A stretch of 64,000 nucleotides of DNA from Comamonadaceae bacterium OTU4NAUVB1 (GTDB lineage Bacteria > Pseudomonadota > Gammaproteobacteria > Burkholderiales > Burkholderiaceae_C). Each line of letters opens with the position of its first letter. The stretch's first letter is position 1. Location: positions 2,604,001 to 2,668,000 of the forward strand of contig CP099605.1 in assembly GCA_024372625.1 (NCBI GenBank), in the 5' to 3' direction. Below the pieces are notes generated by a model. That model saw only the letters and a program-made list of their open reading frames with translations. It searched no databases and was not told where the DNA came from. The position numbers and the translations under genes are program-made. Shown in pieces: positions 38,414 through 48,124 of this stretch.

Positions 38414-39192
38414 GCGCGATGCAGCGCAACGCCCGGCAGATCGAGCGCTGGTCGCCGTGGCTGCTGCTGGTGGCGGTGCTGGTGCTCTGGCAGATCGTCT
38501 GCGCGGGCTTCGGCATCTCGGAATTCATCTTCCCCAGCCCGATGCGCATCTGGACGCAGTTCTGGGAGTTCAAGGAGATCATCGCCGGCCACGCCTGGCG
38601 CACCTTCTGGGTCACGATGGCCGGCTTCGGCCTGGCCATCGTCGTGGGCGTGCTGCTGGGCTTCGTCATCGGCAGCTCGCGCCTGGCCTACGCGGCGATG
38701 TACCCGCTGATGACGGCCTTCAACGCCCTGCCCAAGGCGGCCTTCGTGCCGATCCTGGTGGTGTGGTTCGGCATCGGCGTCGGTCCGGCGATCCTGACGG
38801 CCTTCCTCATCAGCTTCTTTCCGATCATGGTGAACATCGCCACCGGTCTGGCGACGCTGGAGCCGGAACTCGAGGACGTGCTGCGCGTGCTGGGCGCCCG
38901 GCGCTGGGACGTGCTGATGAAGATCGGCCTGCCGCGTTCCATGCCGTACTTCTTCGCCTCGCTCAAGGTGGCCATCACGCTGGCCTTCGTCGGCACCACG
39001 GTCAGCGAGATGACGGCGGCCAACGAGGGCATCGGCTACCTGCTGATCTCCGCCGGCTCGGCCATGCAGATGGGCCTGGCCTTCGCGGGCCTGATGGTGG
39101 TGGGCGCGATGGCGATGGTGATGTACGAGCTGTTCAGCCTGATCGAGAAGCACACGACCGGCTGGGCGCACCGCGGCTCGCAGGGCGGATGA
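38410..39192 (+). CDS. ABC transporter permease (SsuC/ThiX-like)
   Basis: A 260-aa permease with six hydrophobic segments and the EAA-like loop ELEDVLRVLGARRWDVLMKIGLPRSMPY (about residues 155-182). The N-terminal FGISEFIFPSPMRIW is typical of this family. It overlaps both neighbours by 4 bp, so it is tightly coupled to the ATPase and the deaminase. Confidence 0.93.
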   Translation: MSAMQRNARQIERWSPWLLLVAVLVLWQIVCAGFGISEFIFPSPMRIWTQFWEFKEIIAGHAWRTFWVTMAGFGLAIVVGVLLGFVIGSSRLAYAAMYPLMTAFNALPKAAFVPILVVWFGIGVGPAILTAFLISFFPIMVNIATGLATLEPELEDVLRVLGARRWDVLMKIGLPRSMPYFFASLKVAITLAFVGTTVSEMTAANEGIGYLLISAGSAMQMGLAFAGLMVVGAMAMVMYELFSLIEKHTTGWAHRGSQGG

Positions 39193-39671
39193 CGCGCGAT
39201 CAGGCGATCGCCGCGCTGCGGCGGGCCGACGCGGTGGCGCGGCGGGCGATGGCGATGGGCCGGCATCCGTTCGGGGCCGTGCTGGTGGCCCCGGACGGCG
39301 ACACGGTGCTGGCCGAGCAGGGCAACATCGACACCGTCCATCACGCCGAGGCGACGCTCGCGCGCCACGCCTCGCTCGACCATCCGGCCGCCTACCTGCG
39401 GCGCTGCACGCTGGTGACCACCTTCGAGCCCTGCGCGATGTGCGCGGGCACCGTGTACTGGGCGGACATCGGCCGGGTCGTCTACGGCGCGGGCGAGGAC
39501 GCCCTGCTCGCCCTGACCGGCGACCACCCCGAGAACCCCACGCTCGCGCTGCCCTGCCGCGAGGTCTTCGCGCGCGGCCAGAAAGCCATCGAGGTGATCG
39601 GGCCGGTGGCCGAAGTGGCCGAGGAGATGGTGGCGACGCACCGCGGCTTCTGGGCCTCGCGCGGGCGGTAA
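39189..39671 (+). CDS. nucleobase/nucleoside deaminase (cytidine-deaminase superfamily)
   Basis: A 160-aa zinc deaminase of the CMP/dCMP-guanine deaminase fold. The zinc/proton-shuttle motif is HHAEATL and the two Cys ligands are in EPCAMCAGTVYW, which is also the substrate-pocket segment. GRHPFGAVLVAPDG and IGRVVYG are typical of guanine/cytosine-deaminase-like proteins. Overlap with the permease stop (ATGA) shows it belongs to the transporter operon, so the imported compound is probably deaminated directly, releasing ammonia. Confidence 0.9.
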   Translation: MTRDQAIAALRRADAVARRAMAMGRHPFGAVLVAPDGDTVLAEQGNIDTVHHAEATLARHASLDHPAAYLRRCTLVTTFEPCAMCAGTVYWADIGRVVYGAGEDALLALTGDHPENPTLALPCREVFARGQKAIEVIGPVAEVAEEMVATHRGFWASRGR

Positions 39672-39726
39672 GCGCGCAGGCGGCACAATCCCCGCCCGCC
39701 CCTTCTTCGCCTTCGCGATCCGCCCC

Positions 39727-40293
39727 ATGACCACCCGCCAGTCCCGCCGCAAGCTCATCGTCGTCGTGCTGCTGTTCCTGGCGGTCGCGGGGGCGGCGAT
39801 CCGCCACTTCGCCGTGCCCGGCACCACCACGCGCGACATCGGCACGCTGATGCTGCTGCTGTGGATTCCGGTGATCGGCAATGTCGTGGGCTGGCTGATG
39901 GGGCGCCTGAAGCGGCCCGCGAAGCCGGCGCCCACCTCGGCCGTCCTCCTGGCCGACCAGGTGTCGCTGGCGGCCCGGGCGCCCTTCCACGCGCACGCGC
40001 TGGCGGAAATCACCCTGCGACCCGCCGCCGTGCCGGCCGAGGACGTGCTGATCGCCGAGGGCCAGCATTTCTGTGCGTTCGTCGTCGACAACGCTGGTTT
40101 TTCCGGGCGTTGGGAGGTGCCGGCGGGTGGCGCCTTCCGGCGCGGCACGGTGCAGCGCCTGCCGGTCGAATTCCTGTCGCCGGCGGTGGCGCGACCCCGC
40201 TTCGCTCCCGGCACGGCCTTCCGCATGCTGGTGGGCGAGGCGTTCGTCGGCGACGGGACGATCGTCGAGGTGAGGCCCGACACGGATCGCTAG
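39727..40293 (+). CDS. hypothetical membrane protein
   Basis: A 188-aa protein I do not recognise. Two hydrophobic segments (about residues 9-27 and 37-56) are followed by a basic loop and a C-terminal domain of about 120 residues rich in short strands (APFHAHALAEITLRPAAV, FVVDNAGFSGRWEVPAGG). The stretch resembles generic beta-sandwich domains but shows no diagnostic motif. It starts 55 bp after the deaminase and is probably a separate unit. Confidence 0.7.
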   Translation: MTTRQSRRKLIVVVLLFLAVAGAAIRHFAVPGTTTRDIGTLMLLLWIPVIGNVVGWLMGRLKRPAKPAPTSAVLLADQVSLAARAPFHAHALAEITLRPAAVPAEDVLIAEGQHFCAFVVDNAGFSGRWEVPAGGAFRRGTVQRLPVEFLSPAVARPRFAPGTAFRMLVGEAFVGDGTIVEVRPDTDR

Positions 40294-40376
40294 AAACCCG
40301 GGTATTACATGTCGCACAGGCGACTTACCGTCGACGACCAAGTGCGCGGGCGTTAACCGTGCAAGCGGGATAGCCA

Positions 40377-40544
40377 ATGGCTGACAAGCCGTTACAACAA
40401 TCGATCCAGACTCTCGCCATGGTCAATTTCCTCATCACCGTTGTCATCTCGACGGCTTCTGCTGCGATCTTCATGTTGGCGGTACCGGCCGATGCGGCCA
40501 GCGCTGATTGGGAGATTCCGACAGTGGCGACGTTCGAACGCTGA
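40377..40544 (+). CDS. small hypothetical membrane protein, 55 aa
   Basis: The reading frame MADKPLQQSIQTLAMVNFLI continues through a hydrophobic segment (about residues 14-38) to PTVATFER and a stop. Base composition is clearly less GC-rich than neighbouring genes, with codons such as TTA, CAA, AAT and GTT that are rare elsewhere here. A GCGGGA stretch 10-15 nt upstream is a weak ribosome-binding site. A start at the internal Met15 is also possible. Real coding status is uncertain. Confidence 0.35.
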   Translation: MADKPLQQSIQTLAMVNFLITVVISTASAAIFMLAVPADAASADWEIPTVATFER

Positions 40545-40691
40545 CCCGACCCGGGTTCCTCCGTCGTGGACGGAGCAGTGCGCGGGCGGCATCGCCGCTG
40601 CTCGCGTCATGGCCGCGTGACCGGCGCGCGGTCCGCCCGCCGGCAGCGGCCGTCGCTTTCCTTCACGCCCCGAAAGCCTAGGATCGCGGTC

Positions 40692-42828
<2,137 letters not shown>

Positions 42829-42842
<14 letters not shown>

Positions 42843-43827
42843 AGTTCGCCGCGATGCGCTGGTTCAGGAAATCGCCCGCGCTGATCGGCGCGTGCGTTCC
42901 GCCCGGGCTCACGATCATCGCGTCGCGGTTGGCCTGGGCGAAGAAGGCGATGCTGTAGCGCGGCCCCATGTACTCGCCCGGCAGCGGGTTCTTCACGCGG
43001 TGGAAGTTGCTCGGCAGACGGTCGTCGCTCCAGCGCATGAGCATGTCGCCGATGTTGCAGGTGATGGCGTCGCCGTCGGGCGCGATCGGCGTCCATTCCT
43101 GCGCGTCCATCTCCTTGCCCGGACACACTTCCAGGCCGCCCTGGCCGTGGCGCTGGTAGAGCAGGGTCAGGCAGTCGAAATCGGTGTGGGCGCCGGCCCG
43201 CCAGAGTTCGAGCCGGTCCTGCGCCTCGGGCGGGATCGCGTAGTAGTGCAGCAGGCGCAGGGTGCTCTGGTAGCTGGCGCGTTCGGAATCGTGCGCGCGG
43301 GCGAAGAAGTCGCGCTCGAAGCCCAGCCGGGTGGCGAAGCACGACAGCACCCGCATGGCGACCTCCCAGCTCTCGCGCTCGAAGGCGAGCATCGTCTCGC
43401 GAAAGCCCGGCAGTTCCGCGTCGGTCGGCCACAGGCCGGCCATGTGCGGACGGGTGAGCTGGTAGCTTTCCTTCTGGTCGGGCGTGCCGGTGGAGGGCCG
43501 GACCTGCGCCTTGCTCTCCCAGCCGGCGTTGAGCGCCTTTTTCAGCGGGTACTGCGCCTTGACCGGTTCGGGCAGCGCGAACAGGCGTTCGGCCATCTCG
43601 AAGGCGCCGCGTACCTTGGCGAGGTCGATGCCGTGGTTGACGAGCTGGAAGAAACCGACATCGACGGCCGCGTCCCACAGCGCCTGCGCGATGACGTCGC
43701 GGCGGCGCTCGAAGTCGGAGAGGTCGATGCGGCGGATCTCGCGCGCGGTGGTGGTGCGGCCCACCGCGCCCATGCGGGTCTCGCGCTGGATCTCGGCGAG
43801 GTCGTGGTCGGCGGCGCTCGTGGTCAT
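42829..43827 (-). CDS. 2-oxoglutarate/Fe(II) oxygenase, isopenicillin-N-synthase-like
   Basis: A 332-aa non-haem iron dioxygenase. The DIOX_N region [17 protein letters not shown] with [20 protein letters not shown] is followed by the C-terminal 2OG-FeII domain. The facial triad is His and Asp in [13 protein letters not shown], the distal His is in [14 protein letters not shown], and 2OG-binding Arg-Ser is in [17 protein letters not shown] is 9 nt before the ATG. Upstream lies a putative xanthine/urate (NMT1-type) riboswitch, and divergently an NMT1 transporter with a deaminase. The related fungal thymine 7-hydroxylase shows that this fold can oxidise nucleobases. A purine- or pyrimidine-ring oxygenase is therefore a testable inference; the substrate is unknown. 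Confidence 0.88.
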
Positions 43828-43860
43828 GGCATGGATCTCCTGAAGGTTGGAACAACGCAT

Positions 43861-43919
43861 CAAGAGCAATTTCCTGCCAGCCCGTGAAGGCCTGCGGCTG
43901 GTGAACGCTTCTACTCTCG
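43861..43919 (-). promoter_or_regulatory. putative NMT1-motif (xanthine/urate) riboswitch leading the 2OG oxygenase
   Basis: Read on the minus strand, the RNA forms P1 (CGAGAG with CUCUUG, six pairs including one G-U) around an asymmetric internal loop, UAGAAGCGUUCA on one side and GGAAAUUG on the other. An apical P2 pairs CCAGCC with GGCUGG. Loop sequence and P1 are identical to the plus-strand copy, but the P2 arms differ and still pair. P1 ends 33 nt before the oxygenase ATG, with AGGAG in between. A weak -24/-12-like TGGC-N7-TTGC lies at 43954-43968. Class assignment rests on remembered consensus plus the NMT1 gene association. Confidence 0.75.
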
Positions 43920-44070
43920 CGGCGCCGATGATGCGCCCGCCCCGTCCCCCGGGGCAAGCCGGCGGCCACGGTGACCCCGCGCGGTGGTCGAACTTCGCTG
44001 GTGCACGGCGCGCCGCGTCTTGGTGCATGCCGGCGGCGCGGCGCGCGGCCGGTTCGGGACGACGGGGGAT

Positions 44071-44085
44071 TGGCATGCCTCGTGC
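44071..44085 (+). promoter_or_regulatory. sigma-54 promoter match directly before the plus-strand riboswitch
   Basis: TGGCATGCCTCGTGC has the -24 GG and -12 GC in the right register with two mismatches to the extended consensus. The predicted transcription start, about 44097, is exactly at the first paired base of the riboswitch motif. That strengthens the call. Confidence 0.5.
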
Positions 44086-44097
44086 TTGCCGCAGGAC

Positions 44098-44160
44098 CGA
44101 GAGTAGAAGCGTTCAGCAGCGCACGCACCCGGTCCGGGCGCTGCCCGGAAATTGCTCTTG
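44098..44160 (+). promoter_or_regulatory. putative NMT1-motif (xanthine/urate) riboswitch leading the NMT1 transporter/deaminase operon
   Basis: P1 pairs 44098-44103 with 44155-44160. The internal loop is UAGAAGCGUUCA (44104-44115) opposite CCGGAAAUUG (44145-44154). P2 is a perfect 7-bp stem, GCAGCGC (44116-44122) with GCGCUGC (44138-44144), capped by a C/G-rich loop. The motif is the inverted partner of the minus-strand copy. The gene it leads encodes an NMT1-domain protein, the namesake association of this riboswitch class. Confidence 0.78.
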
Positions 44161-44221
44161 AAGCACCTGTCGCCCTCGCGCGACGGGTTTCAAGGCCACC
44201 ACGATTCCAGGGTTCATCGCC

Positions 44222-45253
44222 ATGCAACGCCGCACCTTCCTCGCCACCGGCTCCGCCGTGGCCGCCTGCTCGCTCGCCGCCCCGCTCGCCTTCGCACAGG
44301 GCACGAAGCCCGTGCCGATCAAGTTCACGCTCGACTTCCGCATCAACGGCCAGACCGCGCCGTTCTTCCTCGCACTGGCCAAAGGCTACTACCGCGACGA
44401 GGGGCTGGACGTGACGATCGACACCGGCGCCGGCTCGGTCGCCTCCATCACGCGCATCGCCAGCGGCGTCTACCAGCTCGGCCTGGGCGACATCAGCTCG
44501 CTGGTCGAGTTCAACGCCCAGCACCCGGGCACGCCGGTGGTGCAGGCGGTCTACCAGTACTACAACCGGGCGCCCTTCGTCATCATCGGCCGCAAGGACC
44601 GGGGCGTGACCGGCGACTTCCGCAGCCTGGCGGGCCGCAAGGTGGCCGCGGCCGCCGTCGAGTCGACCCGCCGCGCCTGGCCGATGGTGGCGCGCAAGAC
44701 CGGCATGAAGCCCGACGCCTTCCAGTGGCAGACCACCGACTTCAGCGCCCGCGACAACGTCATGGTGCGCGGCGACGTCGATGCCGCGACCTACTTCCAC
44801 GACTCGGCCGTGTCGCTGTTCGCGCGCATGAAGACGGACGAACTCTCGATCCTGAAGTACGCCGACGCCGGCGTCGACCTGTACGGCAACGCCATCCTCG
44901 CGAGCAGCAACCTGGTCGCCCAGAATCCCCAGGCCGTCGCCGCCTTCCTGCGCGCGAGCAACCGCGCCATCGTCGAGACCCTGGCCAACCCGGGTCCGTC
45001 GATCGCCGCGATGCGCCAGCGCGAGCCGATCCTCGACGAGCGCGTCGAACTCGATCGCTGGGCCATCACCGCCCAGTACGTGGCGGCGTCCGACACCCGC
45101 TCGCACGGACTGGGCGATATTCGCAAGCTCGTCCTCGAGCGCCAGGTCGACGAGGTGGTCGACGTCTTCGGCCTCCGGACCCGGCCCTCGGCCGATGCCA
45201 TCTTCAACACCTCGATGCTGCCCGCGCGCGGCGAACGCACCGTCAAGACATGA
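44222..45253 (+). CDS. NMT1/THI5-like substrate-binding protein
   Basis: A 343-aa periplasmic protein with a Tat-like or Sec signal (MQRRTFLATGSAVAACSLAAPLAFAQ). The NMT1-type opening is IKFTLDFRINGQTAPFFLALAKGYYRDEGLDVTIDTGAGSVASITRIASG, and YGNAILASSNLVAQNPQAVAAFLRASN is conserved downstream. It is led by a putative xanthine/urate riboswitch. No permease or ATPase gene follows, so it must use subunits encoded elsewhere, perhaps those at 37589-39192. Purine uptake is the best inference. Confidence 0.9.
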   Translation: MQRRTFLATGSAVAACSLAAPLAFAQGTKPVPIKFTLDFRINGQTAPFFLALAKGYYRDEGLDVTIDTGAGSVASITRIASGVYQLGLGDISSLVEFNAQHPGTPVVQAVYQYYNRAPFVIIGRKDRGVTGDFRSLAGRKVAAAAVESTRRAWPMVARKTGMKPDAFQWQTTDFSARDNVMVRGDVDAATYFHDSAVSLFARMKTDELSILKYADAGVDLYGNAILASSNLVAQNPQAVAAFLRASNRAIVETLANPGPSIAAMRQREPILDERVELDRWAITAQYVAASDTRSHGLGDIRKLVLERQVDEVVDVFGLRTRPSADAIFNTSMLPARGERTVKT

Positions 45254-45789
45254 CCTCCACCACCTCCCCCCCGATCCGCACCCCCGCAAGACTCCCCGCC
45301 GAGCAGCCCCTGGACGAACGCGACGGCCGCTACCTGCGCAAGGCCATCTACTGGTCGCACGCGGCGGTCCGGCGCGGCAACCGGCCCTTCGGCGCCCTCG
45401 TGGTGTCGGCCGCCGGCGAAGTCATCGCCGAGGCCTACAACAACACCGCGGAGACGGGCGACTGCACCGGCCACGCCGAGATGGGCGCCATCCGCGCCCT
45501 GGCGGCGCGCAAGCCCTCGCGCGACGAACTCGCCGGCGCCACGCTGTACTCGTCGGGCGAGCCGTGCGTGATGTGCGCCGGCGCGATCTTCTGGTCGAAC
45601 ATCGGGCGCGTGGTGTTCGGCATCGACGCCGAGCGCCTGCGCGTCTTCCGGGGCGAGCACCAGGACCAGCGCGACGCCGAACTCTCGTGCCGGGACGTGT
45701 TCGCCGCCTCCCCGCACCCGATCGAATGCATCGGTCCGGCGTTGATCGGCGAAGCCACGGTGCCCCACGAAGGGGCCTGGAAGCCCTGA
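45250..45789 (+). CDS. guanine-deaminase-like nucleobase deaminase
   Basis: A 179-aa cytidine-deaminase-superfamily protein with zinc ligands in TGHAEMGAIRAL and GEPCVMCAGAIFWSNIGRVVFGID. The NNTAETGDCTGHAEM stretch and the C-terminal HPIECIGPAL with an aromatic tail resemble GuaD-type guanine deaminases, which yield xanthine and ammonia. It overlaps the binding-protein stop (ATGA). Being in a putative xanthine-riboswitch operon supports a purine substrate. Confidence 0.9.
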   Translation: MTSTTSPPIRTPARLPAEQPLDERDGRYLRKAIYWSHAAVRRGNRPFGALVVSAAGEVIAEAYNNTAETGDCTGHAEMGAIRALAARKPSRDELAGATLYSSGEPCVMCAGAIFWSNIGRVVFGIDAERLRVFRGEHQDQRDAELSCRDVFAASPHPIECIGPALIGEATVPHEGAWKP

Positions 45790-45814
45790 CCCGGGGGACT
45801 TCTAGACTCCCCGG

Positions 45815-46648
45815 ATGCCCTGGCACGCCCGACTCGCGCTCGACTACAGCGCCACCGACCCCTCACGCACCGTCGCGCGCTTCCGCCACGACGGCCCCCT
45901 GCGCATCCTGCAGAGCCTGTACCCGGAAGGCCCCGCGGTCTGCCACAACGTGCTGGTGCATCCGCCGGGCGGCCTGGTGGGCGGCGACACGCTCGACATC
46001 GACGTGAGCGCGGCGCCCGGCAGCCACGGGCTGGTCACGACGCCGGGGGCGACGCGCTTCTACCGCAGCGAGGGCGAGGCGGCGGTGCAGCGCGCCACGC
46101 TGCGCCTCGCGGCCGGCGCGCGACTCGAATGGCTGCCCCTCGAAGCGCTCTGCTACAGCGGCTGCCGGGCCGAGAACCGCCTGCGCATCGAGGCCGCGCC
46201 CGGCGCCGAGCTGATCGGCTGGGACGTGAGCGCGCTGGGGCTGCCGGCCGCCGGCCAGCCCTTCGTGCGCGGCAGCCTGCTGCAGCACATCGAGGTGCCG
46301 GGCACGTGGCTGGAGCGCGCGCGCATCGACGCGGCCGACCACCGGCTGCTCGCCAGCCCGATCGGCCTGGCCGGCCACCGCTGCATGGCCACGCTGTTCC
46401 TGGTGACGGGCACGCCGCTCGCGCGCGCGCGGCGCGAGGCGCTGCTCGACCTCGCGCGCGCGCTGGCCGACGCGCACCCGCTCGCGGCGAGCGCCGGCGC
46501 CACCAGCCCGCACGGCGGGATCGTCGTGCTGCGCGTGCTCGCGCCCGTGGTGGAACCGGCGATGCACCTGCTGCGCCAGGTGTGGCTGGCCTGGCGCGGC
46601 GAACTCTGGCGGCGCCCGGCCGTCGCGCCGCGCATCTGGTCGATGTGA
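45815..46648 (+). CDS. ureD: urease accessory protein UreD
   Basis: A 277-aa UreD/UreH protein, the scaffold that with UreF and UreG loads nickel into urease. Typical stretches are LQSLYPEGPAVCHNVLVHPPGGLVGGD (about residues 32-58), TTPGATRFYRS, LEWLPLEALCYSGCRAENRL and RPAVAPRIWSM at the C-terminus. It stands 25 bp after the deaminase, but no ureA, ureB, ureC, ureE, ureF or ureG gene is in the window. The gene looks complete. Urea is the expected end product of the ureide route here. Confidence 0.95.
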   Translation: MPWHARLALDYSATDPSRTVARFRHDGPLRILQSLYPEGPAVCHNVLVHPPGGLVGGDTLDIDVSAAPGSHGLVTTPGATRFYRSEGEAAVQRATLRLAAGARLEWLPLEALCYSGCRAENRLRIEAAPGAELIGWDVSALGLPAAGQPFVRGSLLQHIEVPGTWLERARIDAADHRLLASPIGLAGHRCMATLFLVTGTPLARARREALLDLARALADAHPLAASAGATSPHGGIVVLRVLAPVVEPAMHLLRQVWLAWRGELWRRPAVAPRIWSM

Positions 46649-46667
46649 CGGCGTCCCGGCGCGGCGG

Positions 46668-48008
46668 CTAGGCGCCCGGCGCCGGCGCGGCGCGGTCGCT
46701 CAGGAACAGCACCCCGGCCGCCAGCGCCAGCGCGCCCCCCATCAGGCACACGCCGCTCCAGCCGTGGAAGGCGTAGATCGCCGCCGAGACGCCGGAGGCG
46801 ACGGCCGCGCACAGGAAGATGAAGGTCATGAACAGGCCGTTGAGGCGGCCGCGCAGCTCGGGCGCGAGCATGTAGAGGCTGCGCAGGTTGAGCACCTGGC
46901 ACAGCTGCACCGCGCCGTCGAGCAGGATGCCCGCGAGCACCAGCCCGGCGAGCGAGTGGAAATGCACCGACACCGCGCCGATCACGAACGACAGCAGCGC
47001 CGCGCCGATGGCCGCGCCGGTGGCCGGCCGTGTCAGCCCGCGGTCGGCCAGCCGTCCGGCCCACGGGGCGGCCAGCGCCCCGGCGGCGCCGGCCAGCGCG
47101 AACAGCGCGATGCCGCCCTGCCCCAGGCCGAACTCGTGCGCCAGCAGCAGCGGCACCGCCGTCCAGAAGGCCTGGAAGCCCGCGAACAGCATGCCCTGGT
47201 AGAAGCCCCGGCGCTGCAGCAGCGGCGTGCGCCAGGCGATGCCCGGCAGCGAGGCCATGGTGCGCGCGTAGCCGATGGTCCCGTGCGGCACGCGGCGCGG
47301 CAGGGCGCGCCAGAGCACCGCGATCAGCACCGTCATCAGCAGCGCCGAGACGGCGAACACCGCGCGCCAGCCGAAGGCCGACGCCACCAGGCTGGAGAAC
47401 GGCCGCGCCAGCATGATCCCGGCGATCAGCCCGCCCATGATGTTGCCGACCACCCGGCCCCGGCCGGCCTCCGGCGCGAGGTGCGACGCGAACGGCACCA
47501 GCACCTGGGCCGCCACCGCGCACAGCCCGACCACGAAGGAGGCGCCCAGGAAGGTCGCGGCCGAATTCGACAGCGCCACGCCCGCCAGGCCCAGCACCGC
47601 GCCGGCCATGGCCACCAGGATCAGGCGGCGGTTCTCCACCACGTCGGCCAGCGGCACCAGCAGCAGCAGGCCGGTGCCGTAGCCCAGCTGCGTGAGCGTG
47701 ACGACCAGCCCCGCCATGCCGGCGTGCAGCCGCAGGGTCTCGGCGATGGGGCCGACCAGCGGCTGCGCGAAGTACAGGTTGGCCACGCACAGCCCGCAGG
47801 CGACGGCGAAGAGCAGCGTCAGGCGCGGCGACAGGCCGGGGCCCGCCGGGACGGCGGACCGCCCGGCGGCGGTGGCATCGGCATCGGCGCGGGCGGCGCG
47901 CGCGGCGACGGCCGCTGCGCTGGGGACGGGGGGTTCGGGGAGGGGCACGGGGCGCTCGGTTCCAGGGTCACGGCCGGAGGGGGCTCCGGGCGGCGGGCAC
48001 CTTAGCAC
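46668..48008 (-). CDS. MFS transporter
   Basis: A major-facilitator protein of up to 446 aa with 12 hydrophobic segments. Motif A-like LVPLADVVENRRLILVAM lies near residue 115 and GRLADRGLTRPATG in the second half. The order NLYFAQPLVGPIAETL then VVTLTQLGYGTGLLLLVPL is that of the YnfM/NepI-like drug or nucleoside exporter group. The start is uncertain: the listed GTG gives about 55 disordered Pro/Ala-rich residues, and a later GTG near 47945 is possible. Substrate unknown. Confidence 0.85.
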   Translation of the reverse strand: MLRCPPPGAPSGRDPGTERPVPLPEPPVPSAAAVAARAARADADATAAGRSAVPAGPGLSPRLTLLFAVACGLCVANLYFAQPLVGPIAETLRLHAGMAGLVVTLTQLGYGTGLLLLVPLADVVENRRLILVAMAGAVLGLAGVALSNSAATFLGASFVVGLCAVAAQVLVPFASHLAPEAGRGRVVGNIMGGLIAGIMLARPFSSLVASAFGWRAVFAVSALLMTVLIAVLWRALPRRVPHGTIGYARTMASLPGIAWRTPLLQRRGFYQGMLFAGFQAFWTAVPLLLAHEFGLGQGGIALFALAGAAGALAAPWAGRLADRGLTRPATGAAIGAALLSFVIGAVSVHFHSLAGLVLAGILLDGAVQLCQVLNLRSLYMLAPELRGRLNGLFMTFIFLCAAVASGVSAAIYAFHGWSGVCLMGGALALAAGVLFLSDRAAPAPGA

Positions 48009-48124
48009 GCGACCCGTTTCGCTGCGCGCGAAAGGTTGCCGGGGACGTTCCCGTGCGACGTGCGCGCGGCGCCGAAGCGGCGTAAGGTCTTCAACCTCTT
48101 CCAGCCCCAGCCAGGACCCTCTCC

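Larger units (their letters stand above)
43828..44221. other. 394-bp divergent regulatory region with two facing RNA motifs
   Basis: This is the largest gap in the window. From left to right it holds the oxygenase leader with ribosome-binding site, a minus-strand riboswitch-like motif (43861-43919), a GC-rich promoter segment of about 178 bp (43920-44097), and a plus-strand copy of the motif (44098-44160). A 61-nt leader to the binding-protein ATG follows. Two GGTGCA half-sites (44000-44005, 44032-44037) lie in the middle, 32 bp apart. Confidence 0.8.

Noticed and set aside
40294..40376. Possible leader RNA (NAD+-type riboswitch) ahead of nadE
   Set aside because: No recognisable aptamer consensus, only one short hairpin, and a small reading frame lies between it and nadE.
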